DNA of 64,000 bases, taken from positions 48,365,101 to 48,429,100 of the forward strand of contig NC_092461.1 in the NCBI RefSeq assembly GCF_047495875.1, read 5' to 3'. Source of the stretch: Pithys albifrons albifrons (taxonomy: Eukaryota; Chordata; Aves; Passeriformes; Thamnophilidae). The translations under genes and the position numbers were made by a program. The notes below the pieces were generated by a model, which saw nothing but the letters and a program-made list of their open reading frames with translations, had not been told where the DNA came from and made no database searches. Positions 49,001 through 63,101 of this stretch are shown piece after piece. Numbering within the stretch: the stretch's first letter is position 1; each line of letters starts with the position of its first letter.

Positions 49001-52000
49001 TAATTTAATTCTCATCTTATCTTAAAAATCAAAGATCTTTCACTGGAAATACGGCCTCAGATTTGAGAGGCCTTATTTCCCAATACTCTTCACAAAATGA
49101 GATGTGCAATAGCACAATCAAATAGTCATAATCTGAGAACATGGAGGAGACTCTAAAACAGAAATGCTCCATGGAGTCTATATGTTTCATAAATATATGT
49201 TATTGGTCTGGATGTGATTAGACTTGAAGAGCAACATAATGCATTTAACTCTCAGGAAAGATGTTCCCTGACCATTCAAACTCCGCAATGCTAAAGATAC
49301 AGACAGGAGAGTAGAGAGCAGTATAGTTAAGAGCACAAATATTTATTAAAATATTTAGAGTGAAAGCCTATTTTACTACATTAAAATGTGAATAAAATCA
49401 GTATATATAATATATAATATTCTTTAAATGCATTAAGCCACAACTTCAAGTAACATTCCTGTAGATACAGAGCCTGTTCCACACTCCTGAATTTTTTTTT
49501 CAGTGAGGAAATTCCCTACTAGTTAAAGTAGTTCTTTATCTGAAAGCAGAAATCCATACACAAAAAAATCACACATGTGTACTGGATGTATGCTGATATT
49601 TTTGCACAAAAATATAGTCATAGGATAAAGAAAATACAGGAAAGACTAAACCAATACATTTAATTGTGCAGTTACATAATACAGGCCATATGTAACACAA
49701 GCTATATAAAAAATACAATGGGTAAGGTAATAAGTATGGGAAATGCGTTATTCCTACCCAAGGGTAAAGATAAGAGAAAAGAAGGTAGAAAATAATATAC
49801 AAGATGAAATTGTAAATATTCTCTAAATCAAATAAACCATATAGACTGCATTACTTTTTTATAAGTCTCAAGAGGTAAGCTAAATAAAGAATTCAGAGAG
49901 AGTACTTTCATGATTTTGTTTCTCTGAATAAAGTCCACATTTTAATTTTTCTAAGAAAAAAAAGACAGAGTAATATTTCATAATATCAATGCACTAAAGT
50001 TACACATTGGATTTCAAATATTATGAATCCTGAAAAGAAAATCCTCTCTCTCTCCCCTATCATTACTTTCTCTTTTCTAGCCTCTTTCATTTCCCACTTC
50101 TAACCATATCTTCCTTTTCATAATCCTCAATCTATCATTCTTTTACTTTTGACTACAAACATCTTTTAAAATGAACACCACTTCATTTTTAATTACTTTT
50201 GATTACTGTTTTAATACTAAAAGTGACTTCATAGTATATAAATAAATAAAAATTTTAGTCATATTAGAATTATTTTTGAGAGACTTTGTCTATGTACAGT
50301 CAAGGAACACTTCCACCCAGGTGAGAGACATAAATGTTTCAGAGATAAAAATAGGCATATTTTTCTTTAAATTGAAAGCAAATCTATGCATCTAAAGACT
50401 TGCCATTTTTAAGTACACATTAACTTTGTCTTTTTTCTTGTGTTTAACCTACCATTGCTATGATTCCCCTAAAACTTTAGTTCCATATTTCAGAAACATA
50501 TCTTTACCCCCAAATAATTACATGGACACTCCATTTTTACTTCATTCCATTATGAGATGTATAAAACCATTTCAACTATGCAGTCTACTTTTGTTCAATC
50601 CTATTTAAATATGTCAGGACTTTCCCATGATTCTGTTCTTCAACTGCTCCTAAGAAATCAAAAGTGACTGCAACAAAACTGGGTATTTGATGACACTTCA
50701 ATCTTCTCAACAGACAGTGATGAATGAAACCATTACAGAATGGTATCCAGAAAATAACTATCAAATCTACTGTCTCTGTGTAGGAAAAACAGGGGAAAAC
50801 CACCAGCGTTTTCTTTGTTATCTTATGAAGGCAGTTTCTGCATTACCTTTGTTATCTCTGGATGGAGACACAGTTTGCTAGACTGAATTGAGCTTCCAAA
50901 ACTTTGGATAGTGAGATCGATTGAACACTTCAAAAACAATTGACAGGGAACAGAAATGAGTATCAGTGCCATGGTACCCTAAAATATGAGGGCTTTCTCC
51001 TTGAAATTACCTTGGCATGTTCAAGAGAGATTACTCATGATACTAGATGAAAATAATTGCTTTTTAAGAAAAACAGTATCCTGCCTAACATTATCAGTAC
51101 AGGACACATACTCTATGCATAGCCTACTTCTTTTTCAACTTTTCTTCATGTCTTACATATGAAAATTCAAAATCATGTGAAAATGTTTACATTCTGTGCT
51201 TCAACTTTTTCTTTCGACTGATAAAGGAAATATAATTAAAGAACTATGGCTTTATTCACTCTTTCATATACCATCTATTCTAGTTCAGAGGCAGGGGTGA
51301 CTGCTGAAAGTAGAAATGCTTCATACCCTTAGAATTGAACAAATAACTTTTCCACAGGTTTTTTGATTCAGTGGTGTCCTGACAATGCAGTATTCTCTGA
51401 CAGAGTGTTGACCCTAGCTAAAGGAAGGGCACATACATTCAAAATATAGCTTGAATTTTACGTTGGGCTTACCTATAATTCTGCAGGTTTGCCCTTCCAA
51501 TCCTTCAAAAATCTTTGCATTAATACAACTGAATCTTTGAAATATACAGGACACTACTTCTGCAAATTGCATCGGAACTTAAAGATTACAGGCACTGTTA
51601 AGAAAACATGTCGATCTCTGATATTCAGGAAGAAGAATTTTGTCAGCATCTTCTATTGAAAAGTCTGAAATATAAGAAACATTTTGCTACTTTATTTAAT
51701 GACCTTAAATTATCTTCCAAAAATTTTGATAATCTCTTTTTAAGTCATGCATGTTTCTTGAATACTAATGCCTCATCTGATACAGTATCTGTTATTTTTT
51801 CTGGTTTTTGAAATTATTTTTATTATCTATTTGTGTTTTTGTCTAGTATTTACTCACAGTTCTCAGTTCTTCACTCATGGTACTTATGTAATCAATATCT
51901 ATTTTTTTCTCATAGATTTTCTTAGCTGTAATACTGCCAGGGCTATTTCTGTGTGACTGGTTAGGTTAAATTCTTAACAGACAAACTGTACTTAAAGACA

Positions 52001-52946
52001 GGATGCACTTTCATAAGAGGTTGTAGTAGAAAAATCATTGTACGGAAAGGCAATCAAAAGGGCAACAGCAGTATGACATCTCCCTATTCCTCCTTGCTTC
52101 TTTCTGCAGACTGCCAACTGCATCCAGAGACTAAGTTGAATTAGTATCATTTTGCTGTTTCCTATGCAAACAGAACATTTAAAACATTAAGATGAAAGAA
52201 AACACAGTCCTGTTCAGAGGTTCAATCCTATATGCAAAAGGTTCAAGGAATCTGCAGCTTCCTTAGGTAGATTCTGTCAGGCTGCATCACCATTAGATCA
52301 GGGTCATAGGTACAGTATATCTCAACATGCAGATGTCAGTACAGAGTCATGGCATCTCCTTCCAGGTGTCCTCACTACTATACCTTTAAAATTACTGTTT
52401 GTAATGATATGGGGAAGTCTATAGGGAACAGTAGTGTGCCACACATAGCAGATAATACCTATCCTGGAGGCACTGACTAGTTACTCTGGTGCTCCTCCAC
52501 TCCTAACACTTAAATCCATAGGGCTTTGTGACCGAGAGTCTGAGGAATGCAGGCATGAGCTATTGGCTGCCCATGGCAGAGCGTGCAGAACCACCTCAGA
52601 TGCTTCTGTCTAATGTGCCATCATCCCATGCAAACATGTCATGGAAGACATTACTGATAATGTAAATCAGAGCAGAATTCAGGCTCTTATCAGGCATTGA
52701 AGACTTAGGACTCAAGAGTGAAGAATGCAATTTTTTCTCAATTTTGTCTCTATTCTAGGACACTACAATTGAAACTTTGGCTTTCCAAACCAATTTTGTA
52801 TATGCCCTGCAGCACTTGAGATCAGTGGTACTGTTCCAGACAGAAAAACAGATAAAAGTCAGATAAATATTGTTTTAATATACAAAACACTTCTAAATTG
52901 AAAACTTTTTAATTCCATATTTTATTGTGATTTCTATTCTTCTGCC

Positions 52947-53014
52947 TGTTTTTTGTTTGTTTGTTTGTTTGGGGGGGGGGGGTTTGAGGTTTTTTTTGGG
53001 GGGGTGTGTGTGTA
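52947..53014. repeat. Compound TTTG / G12 / T8 / G7 / TG tract
   Basis: Four TTTG-type units lead into twelve G (52971-52982). TTTGAGG, eight T, seven G and a short TG repeat follow. It could form G-quadruplexes on the plus strand and is likely variable in length. Confidence 0.9.
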
Positions 53015-53824
53015 TCACAATTATAAGATTTCACTTGTGTTCAGAGTCTGGAATGCTCCAAGAGTAGCCATATAACAAAATATATCTCCTCTATCTAAAA
53101 AATGGAGAAGGTGGCTCTGAACAGGTGTTGCTAATAAATATGAATACATCATCTGTCTAGATCACAGTTTTAAGCCTGCCTTAGCCGGGAGATGAAGATA
53201 ACATTCTTAGTTAACTACTATGAAAGGGAAAAGTCTGGGAAGAAAAATCATTCTGCAGAACTCTACATGGAAAGGCAACAGTGAAGATATGTAGGCATTG
53301 TACTTTGAATTTATCATCCAAAAGCCTCTGGAAAACAAGATACATCAAATTCTGATCCTGACTCTTATAAGCAGCAATTGTTTTATCCTGAAACTCCCTC
53401 TGATGCATTAAGTCAGGGACCGGGAAATGCAAGTGCACATCTGGCCTTTCACAGCTAGGGTTTCTAATTCCTGAGTTAGAGTTAAACCAGATTCTGCTGC
53501 TCTTCTTCAGTTCTTACTCCTGCACTTTTAGCTGTATAATAGTTGAACTTCAACAAAAAACTTGGAAATTATCAGTATGTAGGTAAGCCTAAAACTGAGA
53601 CTACAGCATGAATTTAGGAGGTGACACAGTTGGCCAATCTCAAAACTTTAAATTCTGTGTTGTTATTAGAATGAGATAAATAATATGCCCCATAGAGATA
53701 TATTTGCAGCCCAAAACTGAATCCAGGTATTTTTGGAACTGAAAAATTCCCATTCACTTGAATAGATTTGGATCAATGTTTAAATATAGGATGAAACCTG
53801 CTATATAAAGATCCCTTTCATTGT

Positions 53825-53870
53825 TCTTTCCCTTCCCTCCCCTCCCCTCCTTTCCTTCTCTACTCCTTAC
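53825..53870. repeat. Pyrimidine tract, CCCTCCCCTCC type
   Basis: An almost pure C/T run on the plus strand with repeated CCCTCC units (purine-only in the RIMS2 transcript). Partial mirror symmetry makes triplex (H-DNA) formation possible. Confidence 0.85.
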
Positions 53871-54620
53871 AGTGTGCTCGCCTTTTGCAAGTACATAAAC
53901 TAATGTGATTAGAACCTTTTATTGTCTGATGCGGAAGACAGAACAATACTATTATCATCATTATTATTGCTAGGTTTACACTTTTTGCTATACATTTGTA
54001 GGAAGGAATGAAGATAGTCGAGTAATAGAACTTGGCATTTGGGGTGAAAGAAAGTATGTGACAGTTTTTAGTTTCTAAAGAAATCCATTCATGTACAAAA
54101 TGGAGGAAAGAAGAGTTCTTTTAGATTTGAGAACTCCAGCTGTATGGAGATATAAAAAGCAGCTTGTATAAAAAATAACACTGGAACATTATTTCTGTCA
54201 TGTGTGATGGTGCAAGAAGGTTTCAGATTCAGGTCTTTAGAGGATGACTTTCCAACCATACATGCAGTAGATACCTTGGTTTGGTCAACTAAATTAGAAT
54301 CAGCATAACCCATACTTGGATTCCTGAGGCTCGCACAAACACATTAGTCATAATAAAATTCAAAACTAAAAAGCAAGCTAAATCTGTGCTAGAAGACTTC
54401 TTGTCTAATGCATGTGCATTCTAACACAATTCTTTTACAAAAGCAGATCTATTTTGGCTATTCTAAAGCAGAACTATGTAATCTAAATGGTCTCTACATA
54501 CTAAAAATTTCACACCAAAGTGAAAAAAAATAGGTACATCAAGCACACACGCATTACAAAAGCATGAAATGTATCTTTATAGTCTCATGCTTTCATGTGG
54601 TTTTTGAAACCCTGACAAAC

Positions 54621-54710
54621 CTGTCTCAGAATGCTGTTTCTTTTTCGGCAATGGTTTGTCATCAGTTATTGTACCATTCACCTTTTTCTGCTGGTCTTCC
54701 CATGTTACTT
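54621..54710 (-). CDS. RIMS2: Candidate RIMS2 90-nt cassette exon
   Basis: Acceptor TTGGTTATGCTAG|AAGTAAC, preceded by a run of T, and donor GAGACAG|GTTTGT bound 90 nt in phase 1-1. The open frame encodes VTWEDQQKKVNGTITDD followed by KPLPKKKQHSET, plus split codons. It is rich in Lys/Asp/Gln, with a short proline-containing basic stretch (KPLPKKK). It is in frame with the 45-nt exon before it and the 33- or 36-nt exons after it. No domain is recognisable; a disordered linker segment is the natural reading. The donor is somewhat weak (GTTTGT), consistent with optional inclusion. Coding-like content with no stop, correct phase and multiple-of-three length make chance less likely, though I do not recognise the peptide. 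Confidence 0.72.
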
Positions 54711-57700
54711 CTAGCATAACCAAAAAAAAAAATTAAAAAAAAATCAGAAATATTATGTCATCACCATGGCTAGGCTTCACGAATGAAGATTTGGAAGAAA
54801 TATTATATAACTTACATTATAAGATACCTGATATCATTTGGGATTGATCATTCATGTAAACAAACACATTATCTCTAACATGGCGAAAATTTAAATTCTT
54901 AAAGCCCTGTGGTGAAGAGAATAGTACATATCTTAAACACTCAGGAAGAGACATCTTATACAAAATTTAGTATCTATATAACCTGTCAAATATTCTGCTG
55001 TCTCTGATATTTAAAAATTGGTATGAAAAATAGAGACTTATTTATGCAATATTTTGGTTCATTCTTAAAAGTTATTACTTTACATTCTATAGCCTCTTGC
55101 ATTACCTTTGTGTTTCTGTAAATTATAAAGGAAGTTAGAAATATTTTGGTAAAAATGTCTTCTAAAAGGTAAAAAGTCAACCAACCAACTAACCAAGCAA
55201 AACAAATTAATTAAAAAAAACCCAACAAAAAACAAAAAAACGCTGAACAAGCAATCATGCATGTTTACTTTAAATTGACAATGTATTTTCCACAATTAAT
55301 TTTTAAGCCCAAACTAAGTTGGATTTACTTTCTAAATCTGGAACATGATTTAAATTCAGTTTTTAATTCAGGCAGATTAAATTACTCAATGAAACCTTCT
55401 CTTTCTATTATGGATGCTGTGCCTGAAATTGGCATTTCTGATCTAACTGGTCAGGAAAAAAGCTATGAATAGAAGCACATGTGCTGCTCTGGAGAGACTA
55501 CATTCTTTGGACTTGAAAGATTTAGTATTTTTGAGGTTGCCAAGTATTTTTTTCTACACTTTAACTCTCTATCTTCTGACAAAATAGATGGTTGACATAA
55601 TATTATAATTTTTAAACCTTTTTAGTATCTCATGACAAAACCAAATCTAGATCAATGAACAGGACAGATTCCATACTCTAAAATCCATTTTTGGTTTGGG
55701 CTGTTAAGAATCTGCTTATTTTGCTGATCCATCAAAATGAAGTTCCTCACAACTATTACCCACGAATGTTAACTCTTTTATGTTCATAGATATAACCAGT
55801 GATGGAGAATAATATGATAGATACAGAAAACATTTTTAATCTTATGCATTCAAAATAAATTGACATAAAGTGATATTAGCCTATGATTCTTTTTTTATTA
55901 CTTTACTTTTTTAAAGGAGACTCATGAATACCTAGCATTCAAAATATAAGCATATAAGAATATTATCTGTAGGCATCCTGCAGCCTTCTTATCTGTGGCT
56001 GTTGTTGGCCCTTGACAGGCTGCTGTCCTATAAAAGGCTGCTTTGATTTTTGAAAGTGATGGAGATGTAGTCTTTAGTTAGTGCATCAACAAAATTGTCA
56101 CTATAATGATTTCCTCACTCCACAGGTAGACAAACTGAAACAGAAAGTATCATCTTTGAAGTACCATGTGTAATAAGTACTACATGGGAAATTTCAAAGG
56201 GAACAGTTTGTTACAAAACTGTGGAAATAAAATCTTATTGTGTTTCTTGCTAGCAAAATCATGATTCTTTTTTTCCTTTATGAAAATCCACAGTTAGCAA
56301 TAAAATACTTACTGATGTACTTTATGCTTTCTTTTTATGAATTAGTCCAGAAGTGCCTTCTTAATTAATGCATTAAAAAACATCAATTATTTTTGAAAAA
56401 CTACCTTTGCCTTTGAGGAGTAATCACTTCTAGGGGAAAAAAATAGACTATAATTTAGGTCAAATAGTGAAGGTGATACTTAGAATAAGATAAAAAGTAG
56501 GCAGACAGTAATCTACAACATAGGAAATTTTTCAGAATATATAACAAATAATCTAAATACTGAAGAATATCAGGAAGCACAGTGATTTCCATGTCAGCTT
56601 CATGTAGATTTCAAAATATCCTCTCTCTAACTTTCAGTCAGAGTTTGTCTAGAACTAGTGATTTGGTTCAGAACCTAGAAACTTTAGTTTGCTCAGGGTT
56701 TGAACTGGAATGATGCAGCAAACTGCAGAAGTACAAGATGATGCAGCAAAATACCAGGTGCTAATTATGATGAATTTTCTTATGCAATTGCGTCCCTCTT
56801 CCCTTCTTTTCTTGATGCTACAAGAAGTAACAGCCTTTTTCACAACTACTCTTTCCCTGAAACACTTAATTTTCCTTTTAACTGGAATTTGTCCTTTTTC
56901 CTTTTTTTTCCAAAAATCTACTCAATCTTTACCTCATTTTCAACACCTAAAATTTCTGTGAACCAATTTTTATCAGTGCATTTCTTGTTTTAGACTTTTA
57001 ATTAGGTTATCATAAAGTCTTCACTTTTTCATTAGGATATACTTAATTTTATGCAAATGAAAATCCTCAGAACTTCTCTCTATTTTTAATTTCATATGAT
57101 GAATGCTCAGAAAGAAATTATGTTATTAATAATGTATGGTGACAACTACTGTAAAAATATGTCAAAATTGGATTTGGCTAGTGCTTCTTAAACACAAAGA
57201 AACATAATAAGAAGTCATTAAAACTGTGAGATAATCTGTTGAAAACTGAGAAACTGTTTTGATTCAGATACTCAAGATCTTAAACTCATGCATTAAGAAT
57301 AGAAGAATTAATTAAGACTAAATTCCTTGCATTCAAGTTTTACTTTATAAAACAAAGTCCCTGAGAAAAATAAAAAGAGCCAGCAGTCTCTAGAATTCAT
57401 ACACAGAGAAATACTCTTACCTATGTCAAACCTCTACTAGGGGAAAGCACATGGCTTCACCTCATGACATATGAATCATCCCAGATGTACAAAATTATAC
57501 CTGGAATTAATCCAGTCCCACCTTGCACCACCAGCATGTTACTAATGGCATCAAGGCCAACTCCAAATGACTTGAAGTCGGCAATGAAGACTTTATGCAA
57601 AACCTCTGTTGTTCCTACATTAGAGAAACCTTCAGGTGCCTGAGTAAAACAGCATTGATACTTCTCTACCCTGATTTAACTGGAACTAGACTCATCCAAT

Positions 57701-59209
57701 ATCTGAAAACAACACACATAGTCTTTCTGTGCCAAATACAGAGCAAGACCTCTCTGTAACATTACACAGTGAACCTGAGGACATAAACTTTTAGCTTCCC
57801 CTTTTCCCACATTAATGGCTGATCTACCTTTTTTTCTCCATACATTGGAAGAATATTTCACAGAATGATCCTGTACATTAGAGATCAGGACATTTATCTG
57901 AGACACGACAATCTGTCTTTCCTTCAAAAACTAAAATGCTGGTAAAGCACAGGCAATCTAAAGGCAGAGAAAGCACCTTGCACGTGCTCACACAGACTTA
58001 CACACAGACCTCCTTCACAAGAAAATAGCATACAAATTAGTGCCAAATCAACAATTGAGTGCTAGGAAAATTTAAAATATCTTTAAATGTTGTTGCTCAC
58101 AAAAGGCTATGTAAATATCACTTATATAACTATTTTAATGAATATAGGGTTCCAATAAAAATTCTGACATAATTATTTATTCTTTTGATGACATCTTCCT
58201 TACTGAGCTACACATTCTGTAAAAACCCCCTCAACAGAAAAAAACCCAAACCCTGAGCTTTATTTCCTGGTACTGAAGCTGGAATACATTAAAAGAACTT
58301 TGATGGAAGTCATCAGGAAAGCAGTAAAAAGTACTGCAACATTTCATACTATTGTTATGAGTGTAAAGCAGATGATAGTGCACTGTAGGTTATTCCTTAC
58401 TCCAGAAATGTTTCTTTCAAACAGATTTCAATGCTACATTAATTATTTTTAGCTATAAATCATTTAAGCCTACTCCCATAGCAATTTCTTCTCATCATAT
58501 TCCCTACCTGCAAATCCAGTCAATTCTGTTCTAAATTCATACTTAAAATGTTCTGCTACTGGATTCCTCTGTATGAGGAATAAATAGATTTGAATCTTCT
58601 ATTGCTTATTTATATTAAAAAGTGTAGATGTACTCAAGCAAAGTCCCAGAGAGCACTTGTTGCAATAGTACTCAATAAGTTCTTAGCCTACCTTTAGCTA
58701 AAAATGAGACTTTTATAAACACAATAGAGTTGTCAAACATGAAGAAACACCAGAAAAACATTAATTCTCGACATTACTTAGAAGAAAAGATACAGTCAGT
58801 TAATGCTACATTAAACATGTGTACATTAATATTTAGGAAATGATATTTGAATAGCACAAAGCAAAGAAGTTATTTTTAAGCCACTGTCAAGGATTTTTTT
58901 CAAGGACCATTTGGGGAATGTGGAGTATTTGTGTGTTTACTTCATATCTTTTTCCATGTTTTTCAAATATGGCAGTTTTGCTCCCTCTTCTGGTTATATG
59001 CCTGAAACATGTTAGACACTGATGCGCTGCAGCTGGCCCCTTCTCGATGGGTATATTTGGAACGCCTCAGAAGAACACCTCTATTGAGTCACCCGTTTAG
59101 ACAAGCATTTCGGGTTTATGTTGGCAGGACTGATTTAGGGGCAAAGAAAGGGTGCAGGAAACCTATTAAGGAGATGAAGACAGCGTGCAAAGATACCACT
59201 GCTGTTTAG

Positions 59210-59385
59210 GGAGATTCCTGAGGCCCACAGGAGACCGGGAATCCAGTATCCTGGATAAGAATTACTAAACACTTGTCCTGCTTGCATCCCTCTCTCCCAG
59301 CATCTACCCATGGTCTGCTGAAGAGCAGGCACTGGGCTAGATGGATTTTAGTCAGTGCTGGTATGGCTATCCTCATACTGCTGAA
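59210..59385 (+). mobile_element. Probable ancient CR1-clade LINE/SINE 3' tail
   Basis: GGCACTGGGCTAGATGGATT, then TTAGTCAGTGCTGGTATGGC, resembles the widespread sauropsid CR1-clade 3' end (CTGGGCTAGATGGACC... CCAGTATGGC). Sequence from about 59010, GC-richer and with several CpGs, may be part of the same element, but I cannot align it from memory. It is heavily diverged. Confidence 0.55.
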
Positions 59386-62300
59386 TAAACACAAAGAAAG
59401 TCAAAATATCTCCAGAATTTAATGGATAATGAATTCAAACAAAGAGAATTGCAAGTAATGGCCAAAATACATGTGGAGCAAAACACAAGCTCCTGCTCTA
59501 CACCTCTCTTCCATAATCTCTCCTCAGTTTGCATTCCCATTCCCTGCGTGTCACCTAGTACTCTGTGCACACAAGGAAATGTGAACAGCCAACAAATCCA
59601 TTCTGCAGAATGCAGAAGGTAAGGTATAGCTTGGTCAGGGTTTGGGATACTTTTTTCATGTTATTTTTATTTTTAATTAAAAGAGTGCAATCTTATAGCA
59701 AATGTTTAAACATTTTCTATGCAGAAAGATATTTTCTTTTCTATATGATCATACATGTCTCTCATGAACACACACACACATAAAAGAAAAAGCTCTGCAA
59801 GCAATCACAGGTATTCTACCCTTTTTCACTGCAGTTAAGATTGAAGCTTATGGCGAATTCTAGAGTTAAAGAATGTTCAGTTCAAAAAATTGTTCTGAAA
59901 CTAAACCAATAATGTTAAGCATTAATACCAACCAATAAATAAAATACAATAAACGGCTTACACAAATATGAAAAGAAATAATTTTTTCCTCAGAAAGCTA
60001 TAGATTCTTCTGAATATGAATTGCTAAAAATTAATAACATATAAGGTTTCTTAATGCTCAAATTTACACTCAAATTTACCTGCAATTTTTACATGCATTT
60101 TACATGGAAATACTCTGCACCAAAACACCTGTTTTATTTTTCTGCATTACTCATAAAACATTAGATTAGTAACCAGACGAACTGTGTTTGGCTAGCAGAC
60201 AAATTTACAACCCACTGTCATGTACTAGTCATAGAAATGCTGCTTGACATTGTGACATACTTTTAAAAGATGCAACACCGTATTTTTTATAAATAAGTCA
60301 AATTTGTTTTTCAATTTATTGACAAGTCAGTAGTTAGATGCATTATCATCTATCATATTCTCCAGATAGTTTTAGAGCTAAATTTGTAAAATAGCCACTG
60401 ATATCATAAGGAATTTCAACAGAATGTAGGTTCTTCAGTCTGGAGCATCTTATGGGTACTTTACTTCTACTGTTTTGTGTTGTGTTTTGGTTTTTTTTAA
60501 TTTCACCATTTTTCCAGCCTGCTTATTGCAGTTATTACCCTGTCCACAATTACCACAGTCTGAACAAATCCATTTATTTAAACCTTATTTTTCTTCAACT
60601 AGAATTTAATTATAATATGTAGTATTTCTCTAGGTACTCATAACATAGATGAATATGTTAAGTATTCTCACAGCACACATAAAACATACCCAGTACCACT
60701 TCTCATGCAACATTCAGGGCTCTTGTGGTCTCTTACTGAAGTCTAGATTCAGAGGGCCAGAGGAACAGAAAGCACACAAGAGACTCACGGCAGTCATGTT
60801 TAGGAGTAGTTCAGGCAAAGTGTAGGCCCCATTTCCAAGAATCCAAATGGTATTAGACAGACGAAGATGCTCAGGTCAGCCATCAGGATGAGAGTGCCCT
60901 CTGGCCTGACAGCCACATGTTTGTTTCTCAAAAAAGGTGTTCAAACACTACTTCTGCAAGTCATTTAAGCAGGTCTGTCTGACACTACTTCTTTGACTGG
61001 GGTCCCTTATTCTGCCTACTTCTCCCTTCAGTCACATAAATTCTTTAAATTGGGTCTAAACTGATCAACAAGTCTGGAATACAGCACACTTTCAATTCTA
61101 CTCCTCCAGGCATCCAGACTGCTCACTGAGTGGAGGGACTCCCATGCATGTGGAAACCAGAGTGCACACAAAGGGGAGGACTGGGTGACTGGGTCTTGCC
61201 ATAGACTCAAAACGCAACTGGGCTCCAGACACCTCTGAGTCTGGGAGATAAGAACTGGAAAGTATTCCTGATTCCCATAATATAAACAAAGCTGTAATGT
61301 AATCCTACACAATATTGCAAAGAGTGAGGGAACTGATAGCTTGAAAGGCTTAAAATTTTGCTTTGGTAACTACATCATCCTCTGTGCACCCTAAATTAAG
61401 AGAGCAAAGGACAGCATTACCTGGGTCCTTTTCTCACAAACTGAAATGATCAAAAGATGTCCTACAAAATACATGCAAGAGAAATGCAAAAGACTTAAGA
61501 AAAATTGGAAAGGTATAGCAGTTTTGGTAATAAATATTTGAAATCAAGTATTAGGCACTGATTATTCTCTTGGAGAATAAGAGCTCTACAGAAGACATTT
61601 CTAAAACATCAAAGGGACACCTTAGAGAAATTAATAAAATATTAAAAGAAACTATCTTAAATACAGGTTAATAGTATTTATTTTATTGTGCAACTTACAT
61701 CTTTCAGGCTCTATAATGAAGTATATAAACCATCAGTTTTGTTGAAGGAGTGGAAGATAAACTGAGAACACAAACAGATTTGGCCTTACTAAATCACTGT
61801 TTGTTGGTTTGTCACCTTTGTCAAATCAGTGGCAAAAGCCTCCATTTTACTACAACTGGAATTTAGATCTTAAAAGTGTGACACTGAAGTATCTGGTAAT
61901 TACCATGACTTACAATTACAGCAGCAGACTCCCAGCATTTTAATTTCCTCAGGACTGTGCTGACACAGCCACCAGAGTAAGCGAGGTGACCCCATGCATT
62001 GCTCTACTGGGCTGGTGGCACAGCACCTGCTCTCATGGCACTTCATTCCATCTTGTCTATGCTTGATAAAAAGGGACATATTAAAAATGGTGTGTTTTTC
62101 CTTCCCACACAATGCACTAGCACGGGCAAAACTCAATCCCTGCTCTCCTGACAGATGTATTTCTTCTACTAAGTTGTCCTAGGGAACAGACAGTCAGGAA
62201 TAGTCCATAATATTGTAGCAGGGTCTTTACCCCATGTGGGCTTCTGGGAGAGATGGAAGTCTAAGACTAAATGCCCAAATTTTAATAAATCCAAGGCACT

Positions 62301-63099
62301 ATCTAGCTTATATTTCATTCACTGCTAATATGGAAGTAATGGAAAAACAGTAACATATTTCTTCAAAATTATCAAAGCAATTTAAAAGCATGAACCCAAA
62401 TAAAACTTCTAAGTGAGCCATGGCTGTGCATTGCAACTTTCTCGTTCTCTATTTTAGACAAGAAACCTAAATCTCCACAATAACATTTCAGGGCTTTGAA
62501 TTAAGCTTATTTCTACAGCATTTAAAAGAATAGAATATTGAACACAATACAGACTAGACAATGGAAATGATTGCTAATAATATGTCTTTCTCTACCAGTA
62601 TATGATAATTAAAATGATCCATTTTTGTTTGTCACATTAAAATGTGCCAACCTTATAAAATATATACCTAAGATATGTGAAAGAAGATAGACCGGGTAAA
62701 AAGTGGAAGACAATGCAGATAATTTTGCAGATGTCTGTAAACTACTTGGCCTCCTAGGGCAAGGCAGACTGGGAATTCCAGAATGAGAAGCAGTATACAA
62801 ACTATCCCCCTAGTTCTAAATAGCCAAAATGATCACATGTCTATGTAGTGCAAACTGTACCTTTAGTAATACACTGATCTGTAAAAATATAAAAATCTGG
62901 AGCTTTTGATTTCAAGAAATATTTTAAAACCACAGCTGAGACTAATTATATCCAAGAAGGTACACAACACACTGAAATTGAACATGAATGAATTTACTAA
63001 TTTTGAGCTAGAAGAACTAAGCAACACACAAACATGCAGCAAAAAATAGCTAAAATTTCTCAAGCACCCATAATTCACAAGCAATATCATATTCAACTT

Positions 63100-63101
63100 G
63101 C
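63100..63101 (-). promoter_or_regulatory. RIMS2: Candidate non-canonical GC 5' splice site
   Basis: The exon end CGAAAAG is followed by GCAAGTTG, a full match to the GC-donor consensus AAG|GCAAGT. Such sites usually compensate for the C by strong pairing to U1 at the other positions, as here. Confidence 0.6.

Larger units (their letters stand above)
46058..54620 (-). other. RIMS2: RIMS2 intron (8563 nt)
   Basis: A phase-1 intron. Its last 300 nt before the 33-nt exon are pyrimidine-rich on the transcript strand (plus-strand purine block about 46080-46370). It also holds the T/G tract at 52947-53014 and the pyrimidine tract at 53825-53870. No second gene or well-preserved transposon was seen. 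Confidence 0.6.
54711..63101 (-). other. RIMS2: RIMS2 intron (8391 nt, GC-AG)
   Basis: A phase-1 intron opening with a GC donor (AAAG|GCAAGT). It contains a probable ancient CR1-clade tail at about 59210-59385. An open, splice-flanked but out-of-phase block lies at 57501-57639 (see findings), and a GC-richer patch at about 60730-61270 is unassigned. No independent gene was found. Confidence 0.65.

Noticed and set aside
56407..56431. 25-nt block with an excellent acceptor (TTTTTTTCCCCTAG) and CAAAG|GTAGTT donor
   Set aside because: It starts in the right phase (1) but ends in phase 2; joining it to the next exon gives a stop, so I did not list it as coding.
59009..59209. Plus-strand 66-codon frame in GC-richer sequence
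   Set aside because: No domain and no splice context; it lies beside a decayed CR1-clade tail and is more likely repeat-derived.
60730..61320. Possible LTR-like GC-richer stretch
   Set aside because: I could not find a TG...CA bounded unit, primer-binding site or duplicated flank.
61421..61440. 20-nt candidate microexon (TTTCAG acceptor, CCCAG|GTAATG donor)
   Set aside because: It does not keep frame and has no coding or phase support.
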